A program made the position numbers and the translations under genes. Positions 16,266 to 23,750 of a DNA stretch of 64,000 nucleotides are shown in pieces. Source of the DNA: Flavobacterium cupreum (lineage in GTDB: Bacteria > Bacteroidota > Bacteroidia > Flavobacteriales > Flavobacteriaceae); the NCBI RefSeq assembly GCF_003996965.1, contig NZ_QWDM01000005.1, positions 62,001-126,000 on the forward strand, given 5' to 3'. Numbering within the stretch: position 1 is the stretch's first letter; the number at the start of each line of letters is the position of its first letter. The notes under the pieces were generated by a model, which saw nothing but the letters and a program-made list of their open reading frames with translations, had not been told where the DNA came from and searched no databases.

Positions 16266-16778
16266 ATGATGAATCCAAAACATCCTGCAGAGTCCCTTAC
16301 TATTTTAACAGATTTAGTTTTACCGAGCGAAACAAATCCACTGAATAATCTTTTTGGTGGTGAATTATTAGCGAGAATGGATCGTGCAGCAAGTATTGCG
16401 GCCAGAAGACATTCGCGCCGAATCGTAGTGACGGCTTCCGTGAATCACGTGGCTTTCAACAGAGCCATTTCGTTAGGAAGTGTGGTTACCGTTGAAGCAA
16501 AAGTGTCACGATCTTTCAAAAGTTCGATGGAGGTTTTTATAGATGTGTGGGTAGAAGACCGCGAATCCGGAAACAGAACGAAAGCCAATGAAGCTATTTA
16601 TACCTTTGTTGCAGTTGACGATACCGGAAGACCTGTTGAAGTTCCCGCCATCGAGCCGGAAACGGAACTGGAAAAACAACGTTTTGATGCCGCTTTGCGA
16701 CGTAAACAACTGAGTTTATTACTTGCCGGAAAAATAAAACCTTCTGAAGCCACAGAATTAAAGGCTTTGTTTCTATAG
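16266..16778 (+). CDS. Acyl-CoA thioesterase, hot-dog fold
   Basis: 170 residues. The N-terminal 130 residues show the YciA/ACOT-type hot-dog domain: LVLPSETNPLNNLFGGELLARMDRAASIAARRHSRR, with the Asn/Gly-Gly-x-Leu and Asp of the active-site region, then VVTASVNHVAFNRAISLGSVVTVEAKV and ANEAIYTFVAVDD. The family hydrolyses acyl-CoA to free acid and CoA and acts as cytosolic hexamers. The last 40 residues (ELEKQRFDAALRRKQ) form a helical tail. The start is at 16266 or at the second Met (16269). It stands alone between a REP-like repeat and recA. Substrate preference cannot be read from sequence. Confidence 0.85.
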   Translation: MMNPKHPAESLTILTDLVLPSETNPLNNLFGGELLARMDRAASIAARRHSRRIVVTASVNHVAFNRAISLGSVVTVEAKVSRSFKSSMEVFIDVWVEDRESGNRTKANEAIYTFVAVDDTGRPVEVPAIEPETELEKQRFDAALRRKQLSLLLAGKIKPSEATELKALFL

Positions 16779-16949
16779 CAAAATTGTGACAATTTGGAAC
16801 AATTGGAGAGAATCAAACTTCAAAAAAAAGAAGTAATTTTACAGCATTACATGCCCATACAAATCTAAATCAGGAAGTTATTTGTTTTCCGATTTATATT
16901 TGAAGAGAAAAAGAAAAAATTTTAGATGAAAGAAAAAGAAAAAAAAGAG

Positions 16950-17957
16950 ATGAGTTCAGAGAAAGAGGCCAAATTAAAAGCGTTACAACTTACGCTTGAC
17001 AAACTAGATAAGACGTACGGAAAAGGAACCGTAATGAAAATGGGGGATAAAGCCATCGTAGAAGTTGAAACAATTTCTTCAGGTTCTCTTGGTGTTGATT
17101 TAGCGCTTGGAGTAAATGGTTACCCAAGAGGGAGAATCATTGAAATATACGGACCGGAATCCTCTGGTAAAACTACCCTGACATTACATGCAATTGCCGA
17201 AGCTCAAAAAGCAGGCGGAATTGCTGCTTTTATAGATGCTGAGCATGCCTTTGACAGAAATTATGCTGAAAAATTAGGCGTAGACATCGAAAACCTGATC
17301 ATTTCTCAACCGGACAATGGTGAACAGGCTTTGGAAATTGCAGAAAACCTGATTCGTTCAGGAGCTATTGACATTGTTGTAATTGACTCGGTAGCAGCCT
17401 TAACGCCAAAAAGTGAGATTGAAGGTGAAATGGGAGATTCCAAAATGGGTCTTCACGCACGTTTAATGTCTCAGGCTTTAAGAAAACTAACGGGAACGAT
17501 CAGTAAAACCAATTGTACTGTTTTCTTCATCAACCAGCTGAGAGAGAAAATCGGGGTGATGTTCGGAAATCCTGAAACAACAACCGGTGGTAATGCTTTA
17601 AAATTCTACGCTTCTGTACGTTTGGATATTCGTCGTTCTTCTCAGATTAAAGACGGAGAAAACGTAATCGGAAACAGAACTAAAGTAAAAGTGGTTAAAA
17701 ATAAAGTAGCTCCGCCTTTTAAAACTGCCGAATTCGACATCATGTACGGAGAAGGGGTTTCTAAAACAGGAGAAATTTTAGATTTAGCTGTTGAATTTGA
17801 AATCGTTAAGAAAGCAGGATCATGGTTCAGCTACGGAGATACTAAATTAGGGCAGGGCCGTGATGCCGTAAAAGCTTTAATTAAAGATAATCCGGAATTA
17901 GCTGATGAATTAGAAATTAAAATTAAAGCGCACATCAAAGAATTGGCTAACGCTTAA
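16950..17957 (+). CDS. recA: RecA recombinase
   Basis: About 335 residues from the preferred start at 16950 ([12 protein letters not shown]); an upstream in-frame ATG at 16926 adds eight Lys/Glu residues and is less likely. RecA forms filaments on single-stranded DNA, promotes strand exchange and triggers the SOS response. Walker A is GPESSGKTT, Walker B is [12 protein letters not shown], and the L2 region reads [22 protein letters not shown]; all are canonical. The N-terminal [12 protein letters not shown] is typical of Bacteroidota. A TATATTTG -7 element lies at 16895-16902. A palindromic terminator-like repeat follows at 17997. No LexA-type operator was recognised. Confidence 0.97.
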   Translation: MSSEKEAKLKALQLTLDKLDKTYGKGTVMKMGDKAIVEVETISSGSLGVDLALGVNGYPRGRIIEIYGPESSGKTTLTLHAIAEAQKAGGIAAFIDAEHAFDRNYAEKLGVDIENLIISQPDNGEQALEIAENLIRSGAIDIVVIDSVAALTPKSEIEGEMGDSKMGLHARLMSQALRKLTGTISKTNCTVFFINQLREKIGVMFGNPETTTGGNALKFYASVRLDIRRSSQIKDGENVIGNRTKVKVVKNKVAPPFKTAEFDIMYGEGVSKTGEILDLAVEFEIVKKAGSWFSYGDTKLGQGRDAVKALIKDNPELADELEIKIKAHIKELANA

Positions 17958-17996
17958 AATATTGAAGATCTGAATATTGCAGATCTATAGTTTACC

Positions 17997-18032
17997 AACC
18001 CGACAGGTTTTAAAACCTGTCGGGTTTTTTTA
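17997..18032 (+). terminator. Terminator downstream of recA, CCCGACAGG palindrome
   Basis: AACCCGACAGGTTTT and AAAACCTGTCGGGTT form a 15-bp perfect palindrome followed by a T-run. The same palindrome recurs at 42736-42768 and in diverged form at 20289-20318, so it is also a dispersed repeat. Confidence 0.85.
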
Positions 18033-18158
18033 TTCCATAAATTATAAAAAAACTTTTAGTATTGACGCAACCTTTTCCGGTTTACGCTCTCTATATAAAT
18101 GTGATGCCGACATTACAACGATCAAAAATCTAAAATATCAATCGTAAATAGTATTATT

Positions 18159-18263
18159 ATGAAAGAAAAAATAGAATTGTTGTGGCGTAAAAATCGCAAA
18201 AGAACCAAAAAAAAGTTGAAAAAAGTACTACGCTTTATAGCAGTTAAAATAATTCACCGTTAG
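18159..18263 (+). CDS. Candidate 34-residue highly basic small protein
   Basis: ATG at 18159 opens a 34-codon frame ending TAG at 18263. The product (MKEKIELLWRKNRKRTKKKL ... HR) has about half Lys or Arg and an amphipathic helix-like pattern with Leu, Val, Ile and Phe between charges. It lies alone in the gap between recA and plsC. It could be a small nucleic-acid- or membrane-binding protein, or chance. No clear promoter was found; TTG at 18062 with TATAAATG at 18094 is only a weak match. Confidence 0.3.
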   Translation: MKEKIELLWRKNRKRTKKKLKKVLRFIAVKIIHR

Positions 18264-18300
18264 ATTTTGAATATAAAAGGGGTTTTAAATTCAAAAGAAA

Positions 18301-18332
18301 ACCCGGCACGATTCATACTCCGTGCCGGGTTT
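18301..18332 (-). terminator. Terminator of plsC
   Basis: Arms ACCCGGCACG and CGTGCCGGGT with a short loop; read on the minus strand the stem is followed by TTTTCTTTT. It lies 18 bp beyond the plsC stop. Confidence 0.75.
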
Positions 18333-18349
18333 AATATTTATGGGATTTC

Positions 18350-19102
18350 TTAAATCTTTTCTTTCTTTTTAAATTCAAGTAATCCTTTATAAATCAATTG
18401 TCTGACCTGATCCCTCAGGTCCTTTCTGTTTTCGCTCGTAAGTCCTTTTGTCTCTACAAACGGAAGTATTTTTCCTCTCATTTTTCCGGGGCTTCCGCTT
18501 AAAAAAGTATACGAAAAGCGTTCTTTATTATCGGCAAAAACAATGGGAACAATGGGAATCTGATGGTCAATAGCCAGTCTGAAAGCACCGTCCTTAAATT
18601 CATCCAGCAAAATTGTTTCGTCATCCGGAACACCGCCCTCCGGAAAAATACAAATACTTAACCCCTGATTCAGACGATTTTGTGCTCTTTTGAAAACCTC
18701 ATTTTTGCTTTTAGAGGAATTTCTGTCTACAAGAATACAGGTTCTTTTATAGAAAAAACCAAACAACGGAATCTTTGAAAGCTCTTTTTTACCCACAAAA
18801 ACAAATGGATTTTTGATTACGGCAAGCATCAGCATAATGTCCGTCATTGAAGTATGGTTCGCCACAATCATATAACTTTTATGCTTTTCCAGCTTTTGTT
18901 CCCGCTTAATTTTATAATAAAATCCCATTCCGAAAAGAATGAATTTTGCCCAGATCCGGGCCATTTTAAAAAAGTACGGATAACCACTTTCGGTTATAAT
19001 TGATACCAGCAAAAATGGTAACATAATCAATATCGGAATGGCCATTAAAATATAAAACCAAATGCGCCAGATGATCCAAAAAACAATTTTTATTCCTTTC
19101 AT
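18350..19102 (-). CDS. plsC: 1-acyl-sn-glycerol-3-phosphate acyltransferase
   Basis: 250 residues. It transfers an acyl group to lysophosphatidic acid in membrane phospholipid synthesis, at the inner membrane. Residues 5-35 form a hydrophobic N-terminal anchor. The acyltransferase motifs are NHTSMTD (the catalytic HxxxxD), RNSSKSKNEVFKRA and FPEGGVPDDE (the phosphate-binding FPEG block), then IPIVPIVF. A TACTTTTG -7 element at 19115-19108 on the minus strand lies 5 bp from the ATG, again suggesting a very short leader; its -33 partner is poor. It is transcribed alone, with its own terminator. Confidence 0.88.
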   Translation of the reverse strand: MKGIKIVFWIIWRIWFYILMAIPILIMLPFLLVSIITESGYPYFFKMARIWAKFILFGMGFYYKIKREQKLEKHKSYMIVANHTSMTDIMLMLAVIKNPFVFVGKKELSKIPLFGFFYKRTCILVDRNSSKSKNEVFKRAQNRLNQGLSICIFPEGGVPDDETILLDEFKDGAFRLAIDHQIPIVPIVFADNKERFSYTFLSGSPGKMRGKILPFVETKGLTSENRKDLRDQVRQLIYKGLLEFKKKEKI

Positions 19103-19252
19103 GGTTTCAAAAGTAAGAAAACAGAAATGAATTTAGAATTTTAGATCAGTAGATTTTCAGAATATTCGATTTTCTTATAAACAAGCCCGTAATTTCTAAG
19201 CAATTTTTAAAAACTTTATAATATTTACAAAGAAAAAATCAAACCTGGTGCA

Positions 19253-19280
19253 CTTTGCGAAAAACTTTGCGAACTTTGCG
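19253..19280. repeat. CTTTGCG triplicate repeat upstream of trpS
   Basis: Three copies of CTTTGCG lie at 19253, 19265 and 19274, spaced 12 and 9 nt, inside the trpS leader. Such 'ctttgcgaa' repeats are recalled as a dispersed intergenic family in Flavobacterium. Confidence 0.55.
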
Positions 19281-19305
19281 GTTAAAGAATACGAAAAAAA
19301 CTAGA

Positions 19306-20280
19306 ATGGCAAAAATACTTACCGGTGTTCAGAGTACTGGAACGCCACACTTAGGCAACTTATTAGGAGCAATTATTCCTGCAATCGAATTATCAAACAA
19401 TCCGGCAAATGAATCCTTTTTGTTTATCGCTGATTTGCATTCCATTACCCAAATAAAAGATGGAAAAACATTACGGGAAAACACCAATAGTACTGCTGCT
19501 GCCTGGCTGGCCTGTGGCCTAAATCCGGAGAAAGTAACATTCTACAGACAGTCTGACGTTACCCAAACCGCAGAATTAACCTGGTATCTAAGCTGTTTTT
19601 TTCCATTTCAGCGTTTGACTTTAGCGCATTCTTTCAAGGATAAAGCAGATCGTCTGGACGATGTAAACGCCGGACTTTTTACCTATCCGATGTTAATGGC
19701 TGCTGACATTCTGTTGTATGATGCTGAATTTGTACCGGTTGGAAAAGACCAGTTGCAGCATTTAGAAATTACACGTGACGTCGCTTCCCGCTTCAACCAC
19801 CAGATGGGAGAAACATTTGTGATTCCTGAAGCCAAAATTCAGGAAGACAGTATGCTGATTCCAGGAACAAACGGTGGAAAAATGAGTAAATCTGCCAATA
19901 ATATTATCAATATTTTCCTGGATGACAAAACGCTCCGCAAGCAGGTGATGAGTATTGAAACAGACAGCACTCCTCTTGAAGAACCTAAAAATCCGGATAC
20001 CTGCAATGCCTTTGCGATTTATTCATTATTGGCAACAGCAGATCAGATTGCCGAAATGAGAGCCAATTATTTAGGCGGAAACTACGGTTACGGTCACGCC
20101 AAACAAGCTTTGTTTGAACTGATTACCGAAAAATTCAAAACCGAAAGAGAAAAATACAATTACTACATCAACAACCTTGACGAAATAGATGCTTTATTGA
20201 AAAAAGGAGCTGAAAAAGCAGCCAGCGTAGCCAATCCGGCTTTACAGAAAGTTCGTGAAAAATTGGGATTTGGGAAATAG
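19306..20280 (+). CDS. trpS: Tryptophanyl-tRNA synthetase
   Basis: 324 residues from the ATG at 19306 (MAKILTGVQSTGTPHLGNL); the longer frame upstream from a TTG at 19255 is repeat DNA and is not supported. Class I aminoacyl-tRNA synthetase that charges tRNA-Trp. The HIGH-type motif is TPHLGNLLG and the KMSKS motif is GGKMSKSANN. Other family marks are FLFIADLHSIT, ADILLYDAEFVPVGKDQLQHLE and the C-terminal helical tRNA-binding region. It is a single gene with a hairpin directly after the stop. Confidence 0.95.
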   Translation: MAKILTGVQSTGTPHLGNLLGAIIPAIELSNNPANESFLFIADLHSITQIKDGKTLRENTNSTAAAWLACGLNPEKVTFYRQSDVTQTAELTWYLSCFFPFQRLTLAHSFKDKADRLDDVNAGLFTYPMLMAADILLYDAEFVPVGKDQLQHLEITRDVASRFNHQMGETFVIPEAKIQEDSMLIPGTNGGKMSKSANNIINIFLDDKTLRKQVMSIETDSTPLEEPKNPDTCNAFAIYSLLATADQIAEMRANYLGGNYGYGHAKQALFELITEKFKTEREKYNYYINNLDEIDALLKKGAEKAASVANPALQKVREKLGFGK

Positions 20281-20288
20281 ATCTTTTA

Positions 20289-20318
20289 AACCCGTTAGAT
20301 TTGAAACCTGACGGGTTT
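20289..20318. terminator. Hairpin between trpS and dprA
   Basis: AACCCGTTAG and CTGACGGGTT pair over 10 bp with one G-T wobble. It can serve both convergent genes. It is a diverged member of the CCCGACAGG palindrome family. Confidence 0.7.
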
Positions 20319-20328
20319 AAAATTTAAA

Positions 20329-21429
20329 TCAGATGGCCTCAAACAGCTTCCCGGGCAACGGCCGCACTACCCCTTTGAGTTCCATGTTTATTAAAATTCC
20401 CGAAATTTTATAAATTGGAAAATCACAAGTTAGGGCTATAGTATCGAGTAATTCCCTTCCGTTTTTTAGGAGAAAATCGTAAATTTTTTGTTCCTCAGTT
20501 TCCAGTTCCACAAATAACTGTTTCTGAACGGCCTTTCCTGTGCTTTGAATATCCCAGTTGAGCATATAAACCAAATCGGCAGCACTGGTCAGCATATTTG
20601 CTTTTTGGGTTTTAATCAGGTTATTACACCCCATGCTGTAGACATCTGTACTTCGTCCCGGAACGGCAAAAACGTCCCGATTGTAATCGTTCGCTATGTT
20701 TGCCGTGATTAGCGAGCCCCCTCTGTCAGCAGATTCAATAACGATTGTAGCCTCTGAAATTCCCGCAACAATGCGATTTCTGCGGACAAAATTCTCCCTG
20801 TCCGGATTAGAGGAGCTCCAAAACTCGGTAATAAAACCGCCATTTTCTTCCATTTTGGCGATATATTTTTTGTGCGTTTTAGGATAAATCTGATTTAAAC
20901 CGTGCGCTAATACTCCAATCGTCTGCAGGTTATTTTCCATAGCCAGCTGATGTGCGACAATATCAACACCATACGCAAAACCACTCACAATTACGGGATC
21001 TAATGGCGCCAGATCCTCTATAAAAGACCTGCAAAATTCTGTTCCATAGGAAGTAATCTGTCGGGTGCCGACAATACTGATTATTTTTCTGTTCTTAAAA
21101 TTAATATTTCCGGCAGAAAAAATCAAAACGGGTGCATCAAAACAATGTTTTAGCCGCTCGGGATAATCGGCATCCTGAAAAAAAGAAACATGTACAGCAC
21201 TGGTCTTGATGAATTCAAGTTCTCTCTCCGCTTTTTCAAAGACTGATTTATCTTTCATGTTCTTCAATAATGCCGAGCCTACTCCATCCACAGCAGCAAT
21301 CTGATTTATTTTGGTTTTGAAAATCGTTTCCGCATTTCCAAAATGTGCCAATAATTTTTTAGCCATTACATCTCCAACTCCCTCGACTTTAAGTAAGGCT
21401 AAAAGGTAAAATAATTCCTGATCCGACAT
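20329..21429 (-). CDS. dprA: DNA processing protein DprA
   Basis: 366 residues. DprA binds incoming single-stranded DNA during natural transformation and loads RecA. The N-terminal 70 residues are a helix-hairpin-helix/SAM-like region (LLALLKVEGVGDVMAKKLLAHFG, VDGVGSALLKNM). The central Rossmann-like domain shows ISIVGTRQITSYGTEF, VSGFAYGVDIVAHQLAM, and ENFVRRNRIVAGISEATIVIESADRGGSLITANIAND, all diagnostic. The C-terminal 70 residues (KIYDFLLKNGRELLDTIALTC) form the winged helix found in many DprA proteins. It is convergent with trpS. Its presence does not prove competence, since dprA is near universal in the phylum. Confidence 0.93.
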   Translation of the reverse strand: MSDQELFYLLALLKVEGVGDVMAKKLLAHFGNAETIFKTKINQIAAVDGVGSALLKNMKDKSVFEKAERELEFIKTSAVHVSFFQDADYPERLKHCFDAPVLIFSAGNINFKNRKIISIVGTRQITSYGTEFCRSFIEDLAPLDPVIVSGFAYGVDIVAHQLAMENNLQTIGVLAHGLNQIYPKTHKKYIAKMEENGGFITEFWSSSNPDRENFVRRNRIVAGISEATIVIESADRGGSLITANIANDYNRDVFAVPGRSTDVYSMGCNNLIKTQKANMLTSAADLVYMLNWDIQSTGKAVQKQLFVELETEEQKIYDFLLKNGRELLDTIALTCDFPIYKISGILINMELKGVVRPLPGKLFEAI

Positions 21430-21633
21430 TGTTTAAAAATATTATGTAAAATAGAGCGGAATAAAAATCCGATTCGAAAGTGCAAATATCACTAAAATAA
21501 AGTAATTTCTTAATAAAAAAAGATTGTAAGCACCTAAATAATCGATTCCCCAATGACTATGTGCATTTAACTCTTTGAAAATTAATTGTCTATAAAATAA
21601 AGAAGATTGTTAATAAAAATTGTGAATAAAATT

Positions 21634-21662
21634 TTGATAACTATATCCATTACATAACTTTG
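21634..21662 (+). promoter_or_regulatory. Predicted promoter of the HU-CCDC81/SPOR gene (leaderless)
   Basis: TTG at 21634-21636, an 18-nt spacer and TAACTTTG at 21655-21662 match the consensus. The ATG lies 5 bp after the -7 element, as for holB. Confidence 0.65.
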
Positions 21663-21667
21663 TTACC

Positions 21668-22636
21668 ATGAAAATCGAAACTTACATCTCGCAATTATTA
21701 TATCGTTACCAATGCGTAACGGTTCCCGGGTTTGGAGCATTTTTAACCGAAATTCACTCGGCCAAACTTAATGAAAGCACCAATTCGTTTTTTCCCCCAA
21801 AGAAAACTATCGCGTTCAACAGCCTGTTAAAAAACAACGACGGTTTGCTGGCCAATCATATTGCTCAGTCAGAAAATACCTCTTATGGTTTTGCTGTAAG
21901 TGCCATTGCGCACGAGGTCATGAATTGGAAAAAAGTATTAGAAGAATACGGTGTTTTAAGTTTTAAAAACATCGGTGATATTCGTCTAAATGCAGATAAA
22001 AATATGGTCTTTACTCCAAACGATCAGACCAATTATCTTTCTACCTCTTTCGGATTAGGTCCGTTTGTTTCTCCTTTGGTTAAAAGAGAAATATTCGAGA
22101 AAAAACTGGAAGAAATTCAGGAAAGAGAAACGGTAACCTTACACGAAGCTGAAGAACAAGTACGCTCTTCAAGACCGTATTTAAGATATGCTGCTATTTT
22201 TGTTTTAGGTTTAGGCATCACCGGAAGTATCGGATATCCTTTGTATGAAAACCAAATAGCCAGCCAGACACTTGTTGTTGAAGGCGCTGTTCAGAAAAAA
22301 GTACAGAACAAAATTCAGGAAGCCACTTTTTTTATTCAAAATCCGTTGCCTGCTGTAACTCTTTCTGTAGATTCAGTTAAAACAGAAACTGTAGAAGTAA
22401 AAACAATGCCTTACCACATTATGGCAGGTGCATTCAGAAGCGAACAAAATGCCAGAAAAGCTTATAATCAACTTATAAAGGATGGTTATAACGCAAGAAT
22501 GCTGGGTGAAAACAAACACGGTTTATTCCCGGTTTTATACGGAAGTTATCCAACAATGGCTGAAGCTGAAAAAGCTCAGAAAGAAATTCAAAAAGGAGAA
22601 AATCCGGATGCCTGGATTTTAGTCGAAGCATTATAA
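21668..22636 (+). CDS. Membrane HU-CCDC81-type and SPOR domain protein
   Basis: 322 residues. The first 150 residues look like the two HU-CCDC81 domains known from Bacteroidota: KIETYISQLLYRYQCVTVPGFGAFLTE, then IAFNSLLKNNDGLLANHIA and LEEYGVLSFKNIGDIRLN. One membrane segment follows at about residues 177-195 (YAAIFVLGLGITGSIGYPLY). The last 75 residues are a SPOR domain (YHIMAGAFRSEQNARKAYNQL, LFPVLYGSYPTMAEAEKA), which binds peptidoglycan stripped of peptides, often at division sites. The topology puts the HU-like part in the cytoplasm and SPOR in the periplasm, so the protein could link DNA or a nucleoid protein to the cell wall. It has its own promoter and terminator. DNA binding by these HU-like domains is inferred. 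Confidence 0.8.
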   Translation: MKIETYISQLLYRYQCVTVPGFGAFLTEIHSAKLNESTNSFFPPKKTIAFNSLLKNNDGLLANHIAQSENTSYGFAVSAIAHEVMNWKKVLEEYGVLSFKNIGDIRLNADKNMVFTPNDQTNYLSTSFGLGPFVSPLVKREIFEKKLEEIQERETVTLHEAEEQVRSSRPYLRYAAIFVLGLGITGSIGYPLYENQIASQTLVVEGAVQKKVQNKIQEATFFIQNPLPAVTLSVDSVKTETVEVKTMPYHIMAGAFRSEQNARKAYNQLIKDGYNARMLGENKHGLFPVLYGSYPTMAEAEKAQKEIQKGENPDAWILVEAL

Positions 22637-22660
22637 AATTCCTTTACTACTTACTTAATT

Positions 22661-22699
22661 AAATCCTCTTTTCAAAAAAACGAAAAGAGGATTTTTTTT
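22661..22699 (+). terminator. Terminator of the HU-CCDC81/SPOR gene
   Basis: Arms AAATCCTCTTTTC and GAAAAGAGGATTT, 13 bp each, with a T-run after the second arm. Confidence 0.88.
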
Positions 22700-22741
22700 A
22701 TCTGGGTAAAAACAGCTTTACCCCGTGAAAAAGACTTTAAG

Positions 22742-22757
22742 TATTTCACGTGGAAAT
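22742..22757. other. Degenerate parS-like site
   Basis: TATTTCACGTGGAAAT keeps the CACGTG core and the flanking TTT/GAAA symmetry but departs from the 16-bp consensus. It lies in the 298-bp gap 22637-22934, which otherwise holds only the upstream terminator. Weak alone, but it matches the cluster at 30.5 kb. Confidence 0.35.
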
Positions 22758-22934
22758 AAATATATAGTAAAAACGCTGTTAAAATCGTATTTTAATTTCT
22801 TTAAAGATAAAAACTGATTATAACGGCTTCATAAAAACAATTCTCAGCCCTTATTTTCATTGGAAACACACAGAAAGTCGTTTCTTTTACAAAAAGAGCT
22901 GTAAACGAATAAAAACTGCCTTAAATCAGATTCC

Positions 22935-23696
22935 TTATTTTAAAATCAATTTTGCATTTTGGGTCAGGATCTCTTTTCCATTCTGATAAATAGTCAGACT
23001 AGCCGGAGGTGAATCGGATGTTCCGATCACAATAATGGCACACTCATAAGTGAAATTTCCTTTTTTGAATTCATAATGATGATTTCCACCGCTGCCGTCA
23101 GAAATATCTTTTCCGTTTGTAATCACTAAATCAGGGGTGTTACTCATTGACTTTTTGATCGACCACGATGCATACCTGAAATTATCATTTCCCAAATTAT
23201 CAATTCTAATTCTGAATTTGCTCGTTTCCAAAATACAAACAGGCGTTTTAAAAGTTGCAATGGCCGGATTTAACTTTCCTTTTTCACTGGAAATCAGTTT
23301 GGTCTTCTGCTTTTTTTCATATTGCGACTGATAATTTATCGTGATTACTTTACCGTCAGTATCCATCCAGATATCGCCCTGTAAAAGCATAATACCACGC
23401 CAGCCCATTTCACTCCAGTCTTTTGCGGGATTCGATTTGATAATTTTATTTTTCAATGTCTTATCGAAAATCTGATCGTATCTTTTTATAAAATCGGCCT
23501 TGTTCTTAACAGCCGGAATGGGATAATCCCTTCCAAGCGGGAAAGAAATAAAACCGGCAACGCCAGCCTTGTTATTGCTTTTCACATTGGCAATAAAACT
23601 TTTGACAAACTTTTGATATTCCGGTTTTAAATCCTGACTGAAAATCGTGTGAGTGCAAAAAATCAAAAAAACTATATAAATGCATCTTTTTTTCAT
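22935..23696 (-). CDS. Exported protein of unknown function
   Basis: 253 residues. Signal peptide MKKRCIYIVFLIFCTHTIFSQ, so periplasmic or surface-exposed. The first 120 residues of the mature part (FVKSFIANVKSNNKAGVAGFISFPLGRDYPIPAVKNKADFIKRYDQIFD) resemble small NTF2-like exported domains, and the C-terminal part (FKKGNFTYECAIIVIGTSDSPPASLTIYQNGKEIL) is beta-rich. I cannot name a family with confidence. It is separated from the helicase gene by only 54 bp upstream on the same strand, so it may be read from the helicase transcript, but no shared role is evident. Confidence 0.65.
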   Translation of the reverse strand: MKKRCIYIVFLIFCTHTIFSQDLKPEYQKFVKSFIANVKSNNKAGVAGFISFPLGRDYPIPAVKNKADFIKRYDQIFDKTLKNKIIKSNPAKDWSEMGWRGIMLLQGDIWMDTDGKVITINYQSQYEKKQKTKLISSEKGKLNPAIATFKTPVCILETSKFRIRIDNLGNDNFRYASWSIKKSMSNTPDLVITNGKDISDGSGGNHHYEFKKGNFTYECAIIVIGTSDSPPASLTIYQNGKEILTQNAKLILK

Positions 23697-23750
23697 AGCT
23701 AAATAATTTGAATCATTCTAAATCTGATAGTTAACGTACTATAAAAGTAA

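Noticed and set aside
19255..19305. Longer trpS N-terminus (17 extra residues)
   Set aside because: It starts with TTG inside CTTTGCG repeat DNA; the ATG at 19306 gives the normal MAKILTGVQ start.
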